Origin: Perlabentimonas sp046542995
GTDB lineage: Bacteria; Bacteroidota; Bacteroidia; Bacteroidales; Tenuifilaceae
Assembly: GCA_046542995.1 (NCBI GenBank)
Contig: JBKHAH010000005.1
Location: forward strand, 1-64,000
Direction: 5' to 3'
Length of the DNA stretch: 64,000 nt
Shown: positions 26,945 through 35,300 of the stretch, piece after piece
How positions within the stretch are numbered: position 1 is the first letter of the stretch
Layout of the letters: each line of letters opens with the position of its first letter
Translations under genes and position numbers: made by a program
The notes under the pieces: model-generated
The model's input: the letters and a program-made list of their open reading frames with translations, nothing else
What the model was told of the DNA's origin: nothing
Database searches by the model: none

Positions 26945-29245
26945 CTATTGTTTTTTACGAGAAGCAGACGATACATCCGTAGAAATTTTCAGGATTTTAT
27001 AAATATCACCCTTCTCATTTTTTATAGGTGTGTAGGTCTCAACAAAGGTGAAATCTTTTCCTTCCATTTTTATGCTGGTGGTTTGCTTCTGTATTTTCCC
27101 GTTTTTGAGGTTTCTCCAAAACTTATCGTAATGCTCCTTCTGTTCATCCGTCATCACAACATTATCAGAATGATGTTTCCCAATAGCGTCTTCGCGGGTT
27201 ATGCCAAGAAGTTCAAGGTAGGCATCGTTTATGGAAATAATCTTCCCATCCGCATCGTATTCCATCACGTACGATGATTCGTTGAGCGCATCTATTAATC
27301 CCTCCATCTCAATAGCCTTTCTAGCAGATTCTTCTTGGGTGGCCTGAAGCTCCTCCATGTTCTGCCTCATCTCTTCCTCCTGTGCAGCCATCATCTCGGT
27401 TTGCTCTTGCGATTTTTTAAGGAGCTCGTTTGTTTTTTGGTTAATACGAACCGTTCTAAGCGTTGACGCTATGCTTTCTCCAATTTTTTCAACAAACGCT
27501 ATCTCAAAATCTTGCAAGCTTTTTAAGAATCCGATCTCGATAACGCCAAGAACTTCGCCCTCAATTTTTAGTGGAATTAAAAGTAACGTGTTGGGGTTGG
27601 TTCCGCCTAAGCCAGAGGTAATATCAATGTATTCCTGTGGTATCTCTTTAAGGTAAATTGTATCCTCCTCCGCAGCGCAGGAACCTACAAGGCCCTCTCC
27701 CTGTTCAAAACTCTTTTGTAGGTAGCGTTTCCTGTCGTATGCAAAAGCTGAAACTAAATCGTATGTGTATGGATCGTTCGATTCGTTCTTAACAAATATT
27801 CCGCCCAGGCTTGCCTCAAGGTACCAGACCAGCTCCTTAATAATTTCATCGCCCAGTTTTGATAGATTCTCATTGTTTTGCCTTAAAATATCGCCAAATT
27901 TTGCAAGCCCCTCGTTAACCCACCTGCGCTTTTCGTCCTCGTCCTTACGCTTTCGTTCTTCGTTTTTTGCATCGATCAAACTTTGGCGCATTTCAAGTAA
28001 TGATTTTCCAAGAACATCCTCGTCACTTAAAAGTTTTAGCTTAGCATCTAGGTTACCCTTCCCAATACTTTTTGAGAATTCTGTTTTTGCAAGCAATCCA
28101 TCAATTGAAAGTGAGAGCGCCTTGGCCATTTTAGAGATCTCATCACCCGTGTTGAGGCTAATATGCATGCTCTCATCTATCTTACCTTTAGATAAATCGG
28201 TTAGAAGCGTAGTGATGCGTTTTATGGGCTTTGTTAAATTGTTAGCAAGTAAGAATATAATGGTAACAAGGAGGATGATTCCCACTATGCCAACCAGCAT
28301 TCCAATGTTAAAATTCCTGTTAGCATCTTCAAGTATGGTGTTTTCAGGAACCATAAGGCCCATAGACCATGGCGTGGTGGTGTGGCCAATTTCTATTGGG
28401 CTAAAATTAAAGTATAACTTCTCGCCCAAATTATTGGTGTGTGTAACAGCAAACTTCTCACCTTTTTTAATCCGCTTAACAATGTTATGGTTGCTACTAA
28501 GTTCAGGGTAAACATCGTTAATGCTTTTTGAGAAGATTGATGTATCTGGATGAGCAACGAAAGTTCCATTGTTAGAAAGAAGGAATGCTGCACCATCTTC
28601 ATGCGTTTTAATACCTGAGATAAGGTCCTGTAATTGACCTAGAAATAAATCAACCCCTATCACCCCAATAAACTTGCCGTTTTTGATAATTGGGGAAGTG
28701 AGCGATGTCATAAACCCACCCTTTTGTAATGTGGACAGGTATGGTTCAATAATTGCCTCCTTGCCACCCTTTTTTATCGCTGCATAGGCAGCGGGATCAC
28801 CATCTAAGCTTCTTTTCTCGTATTTTGAAAGCAGTTTAAATTGTTCCCGATAATAGATATGAAGCCATCGTCCGTGGGGCTTATCCCACTCAGGGTCAAT
28901 ATGAGAAAGTTCCCAACTATCCCATATTGCATCTATATGCGGGTTTGCAATCATTACCTGCTTGTACATCCCCATTATTAGTTCACGCCAATCCTCAAAT
29001 GGCAACTGGTCGTACTCCTGAAGGGCCTTAGAAAGGGTTCTGGCCAGAGCCATATCGTTATTAAGACCATCCTCAATCAAAGATGCATAATGATCCGTTT
29101 GGGCATTATTAAGCTCGGTTATGTTTTTATATGCAGCTTGCCTGGCAGTTGAACTAAAGTAGCCAATCGTAATTGCAAAAAGTATTAGGGCTGTTCCCAG
29201 AATGTAAACAGTAATCTTCTGCCTAACATTTAGCTGTAGCTTCAT
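26945..29245 (-). CDS. dCache-HAMP-GAF-PAS membrane sensor without kinase or methyl-accepting output
   Basis: 766 residues. A first membrane segment (about 12-31), a periplasmic dCache_1-type ligand-binding domain (about 35-290, with 'GVIGVDLFLGQL' and 'GAAFLLSNNGTFVAHPD'), a second membrane segment (about 300-325), HAMP (326-380), a second HAMP-like/linker helix (390-440), GAF (445-595), a coiled coil (600-640, 'MAAQEEEMRQNMEELQAT') and a C-terminal PAS domain (about 640-755). The protein ends just after PAS; no HisKA, HATPase, GGDEF or MCP signalling tip is visible. It probably senses a small extracellular molecule and signals by protein contact, possibly to the cNMP-domain kinase encoded divergently. 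The long antisense frames inside it are shadows. Confidence 0.88.
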   Translation of the reverse strand: MKLQLNVRQKITVYILGTALILFAITIGYFSSTARQAAYKNITELNNAQTDHYASLIEDGLNNDMALARTLSKALQEYDQLPFEDWRELIMGMYKQVMIANPHIDAIWDSWELSHIDPEWDKPHGRWLHIYYREQFKLLSKYEKRSLDGDPAAYAAIKKGGKEAIIEPYLSTLQKGGFMTSLTSPIIKNGKFIGVIGVDLFLGQLQDLISGIKTHEDGAAFLLSNNGTFVAHPDTSIFSKSINDVYPELSSNHNIVKRIKKGEKFAVTHTNNLGEKLYFNFSPIEIGHTTTPWSMGLMVPENTILEDANRNFNIGMLVGIVGIILLVTIIFLLANNLTKPIKRITTLLTDLSKGKIDESMHISLNTGDEISKMAKALSLSIDGLLAKTEFSKSIGKGNLDAKLKLLSDEDVLGKSLLEMRQSLIDAKNEERKRKDEDEKRRWVNEGLAKFGDILRQNNENLSKLGDEIIKELVWYLEASLGGIFVKNESNDPYTYDLVSAFAYDRKRYLQKSFEQGEGLVGSCAAEEDTIYLKEIPQEYIDITSGLGGTNPNTLLLIPLKIEGEVLGVIEIGFLKSLQDFEIAFVEKIGESIASTLRTVRINQKTNELLKKSQEQTEMMAAQEEEMRQNMEELQATQEESARKAIEMEGLIDALNESSYVMEYDADGKIISINDAYLELLGITREDAIGKHHSDNVVMTDEQKEHYDKFWRNLKNGKIQKQTTSIKMEGKDFTFVETYTPIKNEKGDIYKILKISTDVSSASRKKQ

Positions 29246-29370
29246 GACAAAAAGTGTAATAGGTTAAATTAGAAACCCTAAACATAACAAAAAACTTGCT
29301 AATTAGCGTAACTTTAAAGAATTTTATAACTACAATAATACATATACTCGGATTATATGGGTTTAATTAC

Positions 29371-29399
29371 TTTGAATTTGCATAATTTAACTATTTTTG
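29371..29399 (+). promoter_or_regulatory. possible promoter of the cNMP-domain histidine kinase
   Basis: TTTG (29371-29374), 17 bases, then TATTTTTG (29392-29399), matching the Bacteroidota TTG / TAnnTTTG pattern. It lies about 50 bases before the start codon in the divergent intergenic region. Confidence 0.35.
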
Positions 29400-29451
29400 A
29401 ATTCTAAATATTACGTTTTAGTCTATAATCTAAACCTTTTGATTTGTTCTT

Positions 29452-30681
29452 ATGCCTTCAATTTCCATTGATGAAATAGATAAAAGAGTTTTAATTTTAA
29501 AGTCAATAGCAATTTTTGACGACTTGGAAGAAACTCTACTACGAGAAATTGCCACCGAGCTAACTCCTATTAAAATTGGTGCTGGTGAAGTTCTTTTTAG
29601 AAAGAACGACAAGGATTTTGCATTATATTTAATTGAAAACGGACGTGTAAAGGTGCACGATGGAGATCATACTTATGCTCTCTTTGTTAGTAATCAATAC
29701 ATTGGTGAATATTCTTTAGTTGACTCTACACCCAGAAGCGCTTCGGTTACAGCAGTAGAGCCAACCACTCTGCTAAGGCTTGATCAGGAGAAGTTCCTTG
29801 CCTTAATTGCCAAAAGGCCAAACATTTCTGAGGCAATGCTTAAAGCACTGGTACTTAGGTTAAGGGATTACAATAAGCTTGAGGCTGAGCTAACACAGAA
29901 AAACAAGGAGATTGAACGACAGGCTCAGGAGCTGGATAAGCAGCGTAACGAGTTGGAAGCCCTAAATTCAACCAAGGATAAGTTTTTTGCCATTATAGCT
30001 CACGATCTAAAAAACCCCTTTAGCACGGTTTTAGGTTTAAGCGAACTGTTGGCTAAAGAGTTTGAGAATTTTGATTCAGAAAGCCTTAGAAACTTCATTA
30101 CCCAAATTTACAAATACTCAAACAACACGTTTAACCTCCTTGAGAACCTTTTGCAATGGTCTATGGTGCAAACTGGACGTATGCCGCTTAGGCCCAAGAT
30201 GGTGAACATGAAAAGTATTATTGAAGAGAACGTTGAGCTGCTCTCAGGAAACGCCAAAAATAAAAATATTGACATTCATGTAGTGTCTTGCAACGACTGC
30301 ACAGCGTATGTTGATGTGAACCAGATTACCACTGTTGTTAGGAACCTCATATCCAATGCCATTAAGTTTACTCCTACCAACGGAAATATTGAAATTACTG
30401 TCGAATCGAAGGATGATTACTGGAAAATAGTTGTTAAGGATAATGGCATTGGCATAGCAAAAGATGATTTAGATAAGCTATTTCTTATCGATTCAAACCC
30501 TACTACCATTGGAACTTCACAAGAGGAGGGGACTGGCCTTGGGCTAATTCTTTGCAAAGAGTTTGTTGAAAGAAATGGCGGAGAAATTTGGGTTGAGAGC
30601 AAGGTAGATCAGGGAAGCACCTTCTCATTCACCGTTCCAAAAACCGAAACAAGCAATGAAAATCCTGAAATATCAGCATAG
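29452..30681 (+). CDS. Cyclic-nucleotide-binding-domain histidine kinase
   Basis: 409 residues, soluble. An N-terminal Crp-like cNMP-binding domain (about 12-135: 'GEVLFRKNDKDFALYLIENG', then 'GEYSLVD', 'RSASVTA') is joined by a coiled coil (138-172) to a HisKA domain with His184 in 'IIAHDLKNPF' and an HATPase_c domain (about 280-400) with N box 'NLISNAIKF', G1 'DNGIGIA' and G2 'GTGLGLIL'. The cNMP pocket shows R-S-A in place of the classical R-T/S-A phosphate-binding core, which is compatible with ligand binding. Autophosphorylation may therefore respond to a cyclic nucleotide, but the domain may also work without ligand. There is no receiver gene adjacent. A glycosyltransferase follows after three bases. 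Confidence 0.93.
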   Translation: MPSISIDEIDKRVLILKSIAIFDDLEETLLREIATELTPIKIGAGEVLFRKNDKDFALYLIENGRVKVHDGDHTYALFVSNQYIGEYSLVDSTPRSASVTAVEPTTLLRLDQEKFLALIAKRPNISEAMLKALVLRLRDYNKLEAELTQKNKEIERQAQELDKQRNELEALNSTKDKFFAIIAHDLKNPFSTVLGLSELLAKEFENFDSESLRNFITQIYKYSNNTFNLLENLLQWSMVQTGRMPLRPKMVNMKSIIEENVELLSGNAKNKNIDIHVVSCNDCTAYVDVNQITTVVRNLISNAIKFTPTNGNIEITVESKDDYWKIVVKDNGIGIAKDDLDKLFLIDSNPTTIGTSQEEGTGLGLILCKEFVERNGGEIWVESKVDQGSTFSFTVPKTETSNENPEISA

Positions 30682-30684
30682 CCA

Positions 30685-31773
30685 TTGAATATATACATTA
30701 TTGGTACAAGAGGAATACCTAATAATTACGGAGGTTTTGAAGCCTTTGCCCAGCATCTTTCCATACGCCTTGTAAGTGCTGGCCACAATGTTACTGTATT
30801 ACACCAATCATCATGTAAAAATCCTTTGTCGCCTTATTTTGGTGTAACCCGACTACCCGTTTATGTCAGTAAATTACTACCCAAAAACCTACAAAAAGTT
30901 TACTACTCCTTAAAATCTTTACTAAAGATTAATCATAAGCCTTTTGATTTTGCGATTTGCTGCGGCCATTCCTTTGGCTTATTCCTGCCTTTTTTTAGAA
31001 AGAAGCTGAGAGAGAAATTAATAATTAACATGGATGGAATTGAATGGCAAAGAGGCAAGTGGGGGGGTGTAGCTAAATCAATACTTAAACTAACTGAAAA
31101 ACTAGCTGCTAAATACGTAAAAAAAGTGGTTGCCGATAGCCTTGAAATAAAAAGGTTTTTAGATAGTAAGTACGATATTATTTCAACTTTCATTCCTTAT
31201 GGAGCGAGTTTTCCGGAAAGCAAACCCAATAAGAATGTGATTAAATCTTTAGGATTATCACCCTATGATTATGGCTTACTTATTGCACGCATCGAACCAG
31301 AAAATAAGATTGAGTGTGCCATTATAGCATTTATTGCAATGAATAGAACCCTCGTGATTGTTGGTGATGTTGGTACAAAATATGGAAAGAAGATTTATAG
31401 AAAGTATGGCAATCATCTAAACATCAAATTTGTTGGGACAATATTCAATGCTGAAAAACTGAATGCATTAAGATGTTTCTCCAAAGTTTACTATCACGGT
31501 CATTCTGTTGGGGGAACAAACCCATCCCTGCTCGATGCTATGGCCTGTGGGTGTATAATAGTAGCACATGATAATCCTTTTAATAAAGAGGTGCTTGGCG
31601 ATACCGGTACATTTTTTAAAAACAAAACCTGCCTTGTAGATCGTATAAACGAAAGATGGAACTTTACATATGAGCAGCGAAAAGATATCAGCACAAGAGC
31701 TATTGAGAAAGCAAGAACATCATACTCATGGGAGCGTGTTTTGGCTGATTACCTAGCATTAATGAAAGAGTAA
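30685..31773 (+). CDS. Glycosyltransferase with DUF1972 N-terminus (GT4/GT1-like)
   Basis: 362 residues from a TTG start at 30685, three bases after the kinase stop. The start is well supported because DUF1972 proteins begin with this very segment ('IYIIGTRGIPNNYGGFEAFA'), and the in-frame codon just upstream is the kinase stop. N-terminal DUF1972/GT-B acceptor domain (1-175), then a Glycos_transf_1-type domain (about 190-350) with 'LLIARIEPENKIE', 'VGDVGTKYG' and the nucleotide-sugar motif 'GTNPSLLDAMACG'. Relatives are often annotated as rhamnosyltransferases in surface polysaccharide synthesis, but donor and acceptor are unknown. No other polysaccharide genes are nearby, so translational coupling to a histidine kinase is unusual. 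Confidence 0.9.
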   Translation: MNIYIIGTRGIPNNYGGFEAFAQHLSIRLVSAGHNVTVLHQSSCKNPLSPYFGVTRLPVYVSKLLPKNLQKVYYSLKSLLKINHKPFDFAICCGHSFGLFLPFFRKKLREKLIINMDGIEWQRGKWGGVAKSILKLTEKLAAKYVKKVVADSLEIKRFLDSKYDIISTFIPYGASFPESKPNKNVIKSLGLSPYDYGLLIARIEPENKIECAIIAFIAMNRTLVIVGDVGTKYGKKIYRKYGNHLNIKFVGTIFNAEKLNALRCFSKVYYHGHSVGGTNPSLLDAMACGCIIVAHDNPFNKEVLGDTGTFFKNKTCLVDRINERWNFTYEQRKDISTRAIEKARTSYSWERVLADYLALMKE

Positions 31774-31802
31774 AGTTTCGACAATTCGTGATATCCTCGT
31801 TT

Positions 31803-31854
31803 TTTTGACTTTGAATCGTTCGCCCGTTCTTTGGCGGACATTCCAAAGTCAAAA
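31803..31854. repeat. 52-bp palindromic element
   Basis: TTTTGACTTTG (31803-31813) pairs with CAAAGTCAAAA (31844-31854), extended by AA/TT past one bulged base. An inner stem CGCC (31821-31824) / GGCG (31833-31836) extends with a wobble pair. It lies in the 207-base gap after the glycosyltransferase. The core CGTTCTTTGG also appears inside the large element at 23953-24227 (near 24076), which suggests a related dispersed repeat. Confidence 0.55.
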
Positions 31855-31980
31855 GGCACAGGCAACGTGTTCCATTAACGGCGGTCATTAAAACAATCGG
31901 ATAATAACAGTTCTGATATTAAGGGTAAACCAATACTTCTGCGTATTAATATCTAGTAAACAATATTAAAAAAGTTTTTT

Positions 31981-33261
31981 ATGATTAAGTATTCACTACA
32001 GCTACTATTATTGCTTTTTACAGTAAACGTAAGTGCCCAAACATTCACAAGGATAGGCAATGCTGAGGATGTAACCACAAACCACGAACAGGGATTTTTA
32101 CTAATGGGGGGAGGTGGCGATAACTTTGATGGTTTAGAGTGGTTCTATAACCTGGCCGACGAAGGCGATGTTGTGATAATTAGATATGATGCCGGTACTG
32201 GTTATAACGATGATTATGATAATTACCCGATGAATTCTATTACAACCATTGAAAGTATTAATACCACTGAGAAAGCTAATAACCCTGAGGTAGAAGCTGC
32301 TATTATGAATGCTGAGGCAGTTTTTATTCCGGGCGGAAACCAGTGGAATTACTATAATACATGGAAGGGCACAATGCTTCACGACGCTCTTCTTCATCTT
32401 ATTAATGAAAAAAATGGTTCTATTGGAGGAACAAGCGCAGGGCTTGCTGTGCTTGGCGAGTTCCTTTTTACAGCCGAAAACAATACGGTTTACTCCTCCG
32501 AGGCGCTGGCAAACCCATATAACTTTAGAATGACCATTGCCGATGATTTTTTGAATATTCCAATACTTGAGAGCATTATTACAGATAGCCATTTTAACAG
32601 GTTAGAAAATAATGAGACAGAAAACAGGCACGGTCGCCTATTTACTTTTTTAGCCCGTATTAACAAAGACTGGGATAGAAACCCTGCATTGGGCATAGGA
32701 GTGAATGAATACACAGCAGTGGGAGTTGAAAGTACTGGCAATGCGTATGTCTTTGGTGACCCTAATTATGATGATTATGCCTATTTTCTCGCCACTCAAG
32801 ATTGTGAACCAGAAACTTGTGAGACGAACGTGCCGTTAACATGGAGTTGCAATCAGCAGGCAGTTAAGGTTGCCATTGTTAAAGGCAAAAAGTCCGACCC
32901 CGATTATTTTGATTTAACCTCATGGGATGATTGCTCTGAGTGCGATTGGGAATATTGGTATGCTGATGAGGGAGAACTTTATAAGACAGATGAAACAACC
33001 GCCACGCCAATAAACAGTATTGACCAAAAATCGCTTTATCCAAATCCCGCAAGTAGATTAGTTACGTTCAGTGCAGGTAATCGGCAAATTAAATCTTTTG
33101 CAGTTTATTCTGCTACGGGACAAAATGTGTTTAAAAGAAGTGGTATTACAAACGAAAATGTTTTTAGCATTGATGTTTCCAATCTCTCTCCTGGAGTTTA
33201 CATCATAAAAGCCTCGACCAAAACAGGAAACGAAACAATGCGATTTGTAGTTTCTCGTTAG
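31981..33261 (+). CDS. Cyanophycinase-like S51 peptidase with T9SS sorting domain
   Basis: 426 residues. Signal peptide (about 1-20, ending VSAQ), then a peptidase S51 domain (about 30-280): 'GFLLMGGGGDN', 'AVFIPGGNQWNYY', and the nucleophile elbow 'GGTSAGLAVLG' with Ser152; 'SHFNRLENN' and 'RHGRLFTFLA' are family features near the active site. A Cys-containing region follows (about 275-325), then a T9SS sorting domain (about 345-426, 'LYPNPASR', 'GVYIIKA'). S51 cyanophycinases hydrolyse cyanophycin to beta-Asp-Arg dipeptides. Here the enzyme would be secreted or surface-anchored, suggesting use of released cyanobacterial polymer. Another S51-type dipeptidase activity is possible. It converges on the endonuclease I gene. 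Confidence 0.9.
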   Translation: MIKYSLQLLLLLFTVNVSAQTFTRIGNAEDVTTNHEQGFLLMGGGGDNFDGLEWFYNLADEGDVVIIRYDAGTGYNDDYDNYPMNSITTIESINTTEKANNPEVEAAIMNAEAVFIPGGNQWNYYNTWKGTMLHDALLHLINEKNGSIGGTSAGLAVLGEFLFTAENNTVYSSEALANPYNFRMTIADDFLNIPILESIITDSHFNRLENNETENRHGRLFTFLARINKDWDRNPALGIGVNEYTAVGVESTGNAYVFGDPNYDDYAYFLATQDCEPETCETNVPLTWSCNQQAVKVAIVKGKKSDPDYFDLTSWDDCSECDWEYWYADEGELYKTDETTATPINSIDQKSLYPNPASRLVTFSAGNRQIKSFAVYSATGQNVFKRSGITNENVFSIDVSNLSPGVYIIKASTKTGNETMRFVVSR

Positions 33262-33358
33262 ATTGTTGCGCGAATATTCCTAATAATAAATTGTTCGGTA
33301 AAGTTTTCTCTCAGGAAGGTTTGGAATAACAGGAGAATACTTATAGTTTTAAAGACCT

Positions 33359-33403
33359 AAAATACACAAAAAGCCCCTAATTTAGGGGCTTTTTGTGTAT
33401 TTT
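33359..33403. terminator. bidirectional terminator between convergent genes
   Basis: A very long perfect hairpin: AATACACAAAAAGCCCCTAA (33361-33380) pairs with 33382-33401 around a one-base centre, extended outward by two A-T pairs. A and T runs on the two sides suit termination of both the cyanophycinase-like gene (plus) and the endonuclease I operon (minus). Confidence 0.9.
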
Positions 33404-33418
33404 ATTTTGGTAAGATGA

Positions 33419-34711
33419 TTATTGCTTAATCATCTTTTTCACTAATGTTTCGTCACTATTTGTAATAAAAGTAAAAAAGTAAACTCCTTTTGATAGTGCG
33501 GATGTATTAATCTCGGCTTCTCCTTCTAATTTAATATCCATTACCTTCTGGCCAACAAGGTTCGTAATAACCATTCTCTTAAAATTCTCTGCATTGGTTA
33601 AAGTTATGCTATTGGTAAATGGATTTGGATAAACCGTTGGGTTGCTAAGGGCTTCAGCTGTAACATTATTTATGCTTTCAAACTCTACGGTGACTGTTAA
33701 GGGCTCCTGTATATTCTCATAAAGATACTCAATGTCAGTGTAGTCACTCACTATATCGCCGTTAACGGTCCAGCTCTTAACGCCATAGCCATCATCGGGA
33801 GTTGTAGTAAATTGAATATTTGAGCCTTGTATAACCAAGCCTCCTGATTCAACTATTGTACCATCAACCCTTGCCTCCAATGTACCATTCTCTCCATCAA
33901 CACCATATGTTACTACATAGGAAGTTTCTTCGCCCCATACCCTGTAAACAAATTCAGGATTATCAATAAATGGATTCCTGTTGCCCTGATAATCATTATA
34001 AATAGCGTTATTCCTGTTGATTTCTTTATCGCTAACAGGATCCTGCTCGTGCCATTCAATTAGCATATCAATAGTCCATTCGGAGAAAGCAGGATATTGC
34101 GTACCATTAAGCATGTCGCTGCTCCAGTTATGAATTTGATCATAATATCTAGCTGCCATATAAAAGTATGTGCGTGCAAAATCCCCTTTGTATTCATCAA
34201 TAGGTTCAAAAACAGTACCGCTATAGCCACTGTATGAGGAGTTTCCTAGTTTGCTTCCGTTGTTGGATGTATAGGTTGCAGAGCCAACCTCACCATATGG
34301 ATAGTTTCCCCTAATGCTGTTTACTTTCTTATCTGTTGGGTAAACATGAAAAAGATCTGTGTACATTGGAGACCCATCACCAAACCAACTTTTAGGGAAT
34401 GAATGCTCGCGGTTATAAAACTCACATTCTGAAGTTCCTCCTGTACCAGAGTCCTGGTCATCACCAAATGTAAACGTACAGTTAGAGTACATATCCCAAA
34501 CCTTACCGGTTGAAGTGGCATCGGTTTCGGTAATTGCGCTCCATATAGCGGCATAGCTAATTACATTGTGGTCTTTAATAATGTTGTGTAGCTCTTCTAA
34601 GAGTTCCTGCTCATATTTTCCGTCTGTGCTATTATAATAATTATCAGGAGGCTGAGCAACCGCACTTATACTAATACTTAAAAAAATTGTAATACTTAAA
34701 AAGATTCTCAT
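33419..34711 (-). CDS. Secreted endonuclease I with T9SS sorting domain
   Basis: 430 residues from the ATG at 34711 (alternative 34720), which gives a clean signal peptide (MRIFLSITIFLSISISAVAQ). Endonuclease I domain (about 25-250) with the metal-dependent nuclease core 'NREHSFPKSWFG', then 'DLFHVYPTDKKVNSIRGNYP' and 'ARTYFYMAARY'. An InlB-like beta repeat (about 265-345) follows, then a T9SS sorting domain (about 348-430, 'YPNPFTNSI'). It is expected to cut DNA and possibly RNA outside the cell. Its last 165 residues are strikingly similar to the end of the adhesin-like protein at 1-2850, with a shared run 'TPDDGYGVKSWTVN'. It is the last gene of a minus-strand run after the cyclo-ligase, almost touching it. 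Confidence 0.93.
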   Translation of the reverse strand: MRIFLSITIFLSISISAVAQPPDNYYNSTDGKYEQELLEELHNIIKDHNVISYAAIWSAITETDATSTGKVWDMYSNCTFTFGDDQDSGTGGTSECEFYNREHSFPKSWFGDGSPMYTDLFHVYPTDKKVNSIRGNYPYGEVGSATYTSNNGSKLGNSSYSGYSGTVFEPIDEYKGDFARTYFYMAARYYDQIHNWSSDMLNGTQYPAFSEWTIDMLIEWHEQDPVSDKEINRNNAIYNDYQGNRNPFIDNPEFVYRVWGEETSYVVTYGVDGENGTLEARVDGTIVESGGLVIQGSNIQFTTTPDDGYGVKSWTVNGDIVSDYTDIEYLYENIQEPLTVTVEFESINNVTAEALSNPTVYPNPFTNSITLTNAENFKRMVITNLVGQKVMDIKLEGEAEINTSALSKGVYFFTFITNSDETLVKKMIKQ

Positions 34712-34716
34712 AATGA

Positions 34717-35268
34717 TCATTGTTTTTGTGGGTGAATAACTTTATTCATTTTAATATCGTAGCTTCCTGTGGGTACCCGGTTAACAAGTTGAAAAGAGAA
34801 GCATACCCCAACTTTTAAAAAGTTGTAATTCATTAAAAGCTTGTCATAAAAACCTTTGCCTCTTCCAAGCCTGTTTCCGTAACTGTCGAATGCTACGCCT
34901 GGGATAATTCCAAAATCAATACTGCTTGCACTTACCTTTTTCCCTTTTGAGGGCTCCAATATACCAAAAGATTTTCCTTTTACCATGCACTCCATTCCGG
35001 AAAATTCTCTTATTTCAAGTGTGCTGTTAACTACAACAGGTAATAGGACTTGTTTTTCTTTGTACCATTTCATTATAAAGTTATGAGTAACAACTTCATC
35101 GGGGAGAGACCAGTATGCCAGAACAGTTTTTGCAGATTTAAACTCGGGTAGCTGCTCAATTAGCTTAAAAATGGTTTCAGATTCTTTTAGCTTCTGCTCA
35201 GTTCTTATTGTTTTTTTAATGTGCTTTATTCTGTCTCTTAACTCTTGTTTATAATAATTTAATTCCAT
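34717..35268 (-). CDS. 5-formyltetrahydrofolate cyclo-ligase
   Basis: 183 residues from the ATG at 35268 (MELNYYKQELRDRIK); an ATG three codons upstream at 35277 is possible. The enzyme converts 5-formyl-THF to 5,10-methenyl-THF using ATP. It shows the family's N-terminal helix with 'KQELR', 'VLAYWSLPDEV', 'GILEPSKGK', 'IIPGVAFDSYGNRLGRGKGFYDKLL' (substrate/ATP loop) and the C-terminal 'GVCFSFQLV'. Length is normal. It is a housekeeping folate gene embedded in a run of envelope and secreted-protein genes, 5 bases before the endonuclease I start. Confidence 0.93.
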   Translation of the reverse strand: MELNYYKQELRDRIKHIKKTIRTEQKLKESETIFKLIEQLPEFKSAKTVLAYWSLPDEVVTHNFIMKWYKEKQVLLPVVVNSTLEIREFSGMECMVKGKSFGILEPSKGKKVSASSIDFGIIPGVAFDSYGNRLGRGKGFYDKLLMNYNFLKVGVCFSFQLVNRVPTGSYDIKMNKVIHPQKQ

Positions 35269-35300
35269 GAAATGCAATTTTTATAGTACTACTAATTAAA

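Noticed and set aside
27765..28511. Plus-strand frame of 248 codons opposite the dCache sensor gene
   Set aside because: It is a complement shadow of a well-supported gene: serine-rich low-complexity product without any known domain.
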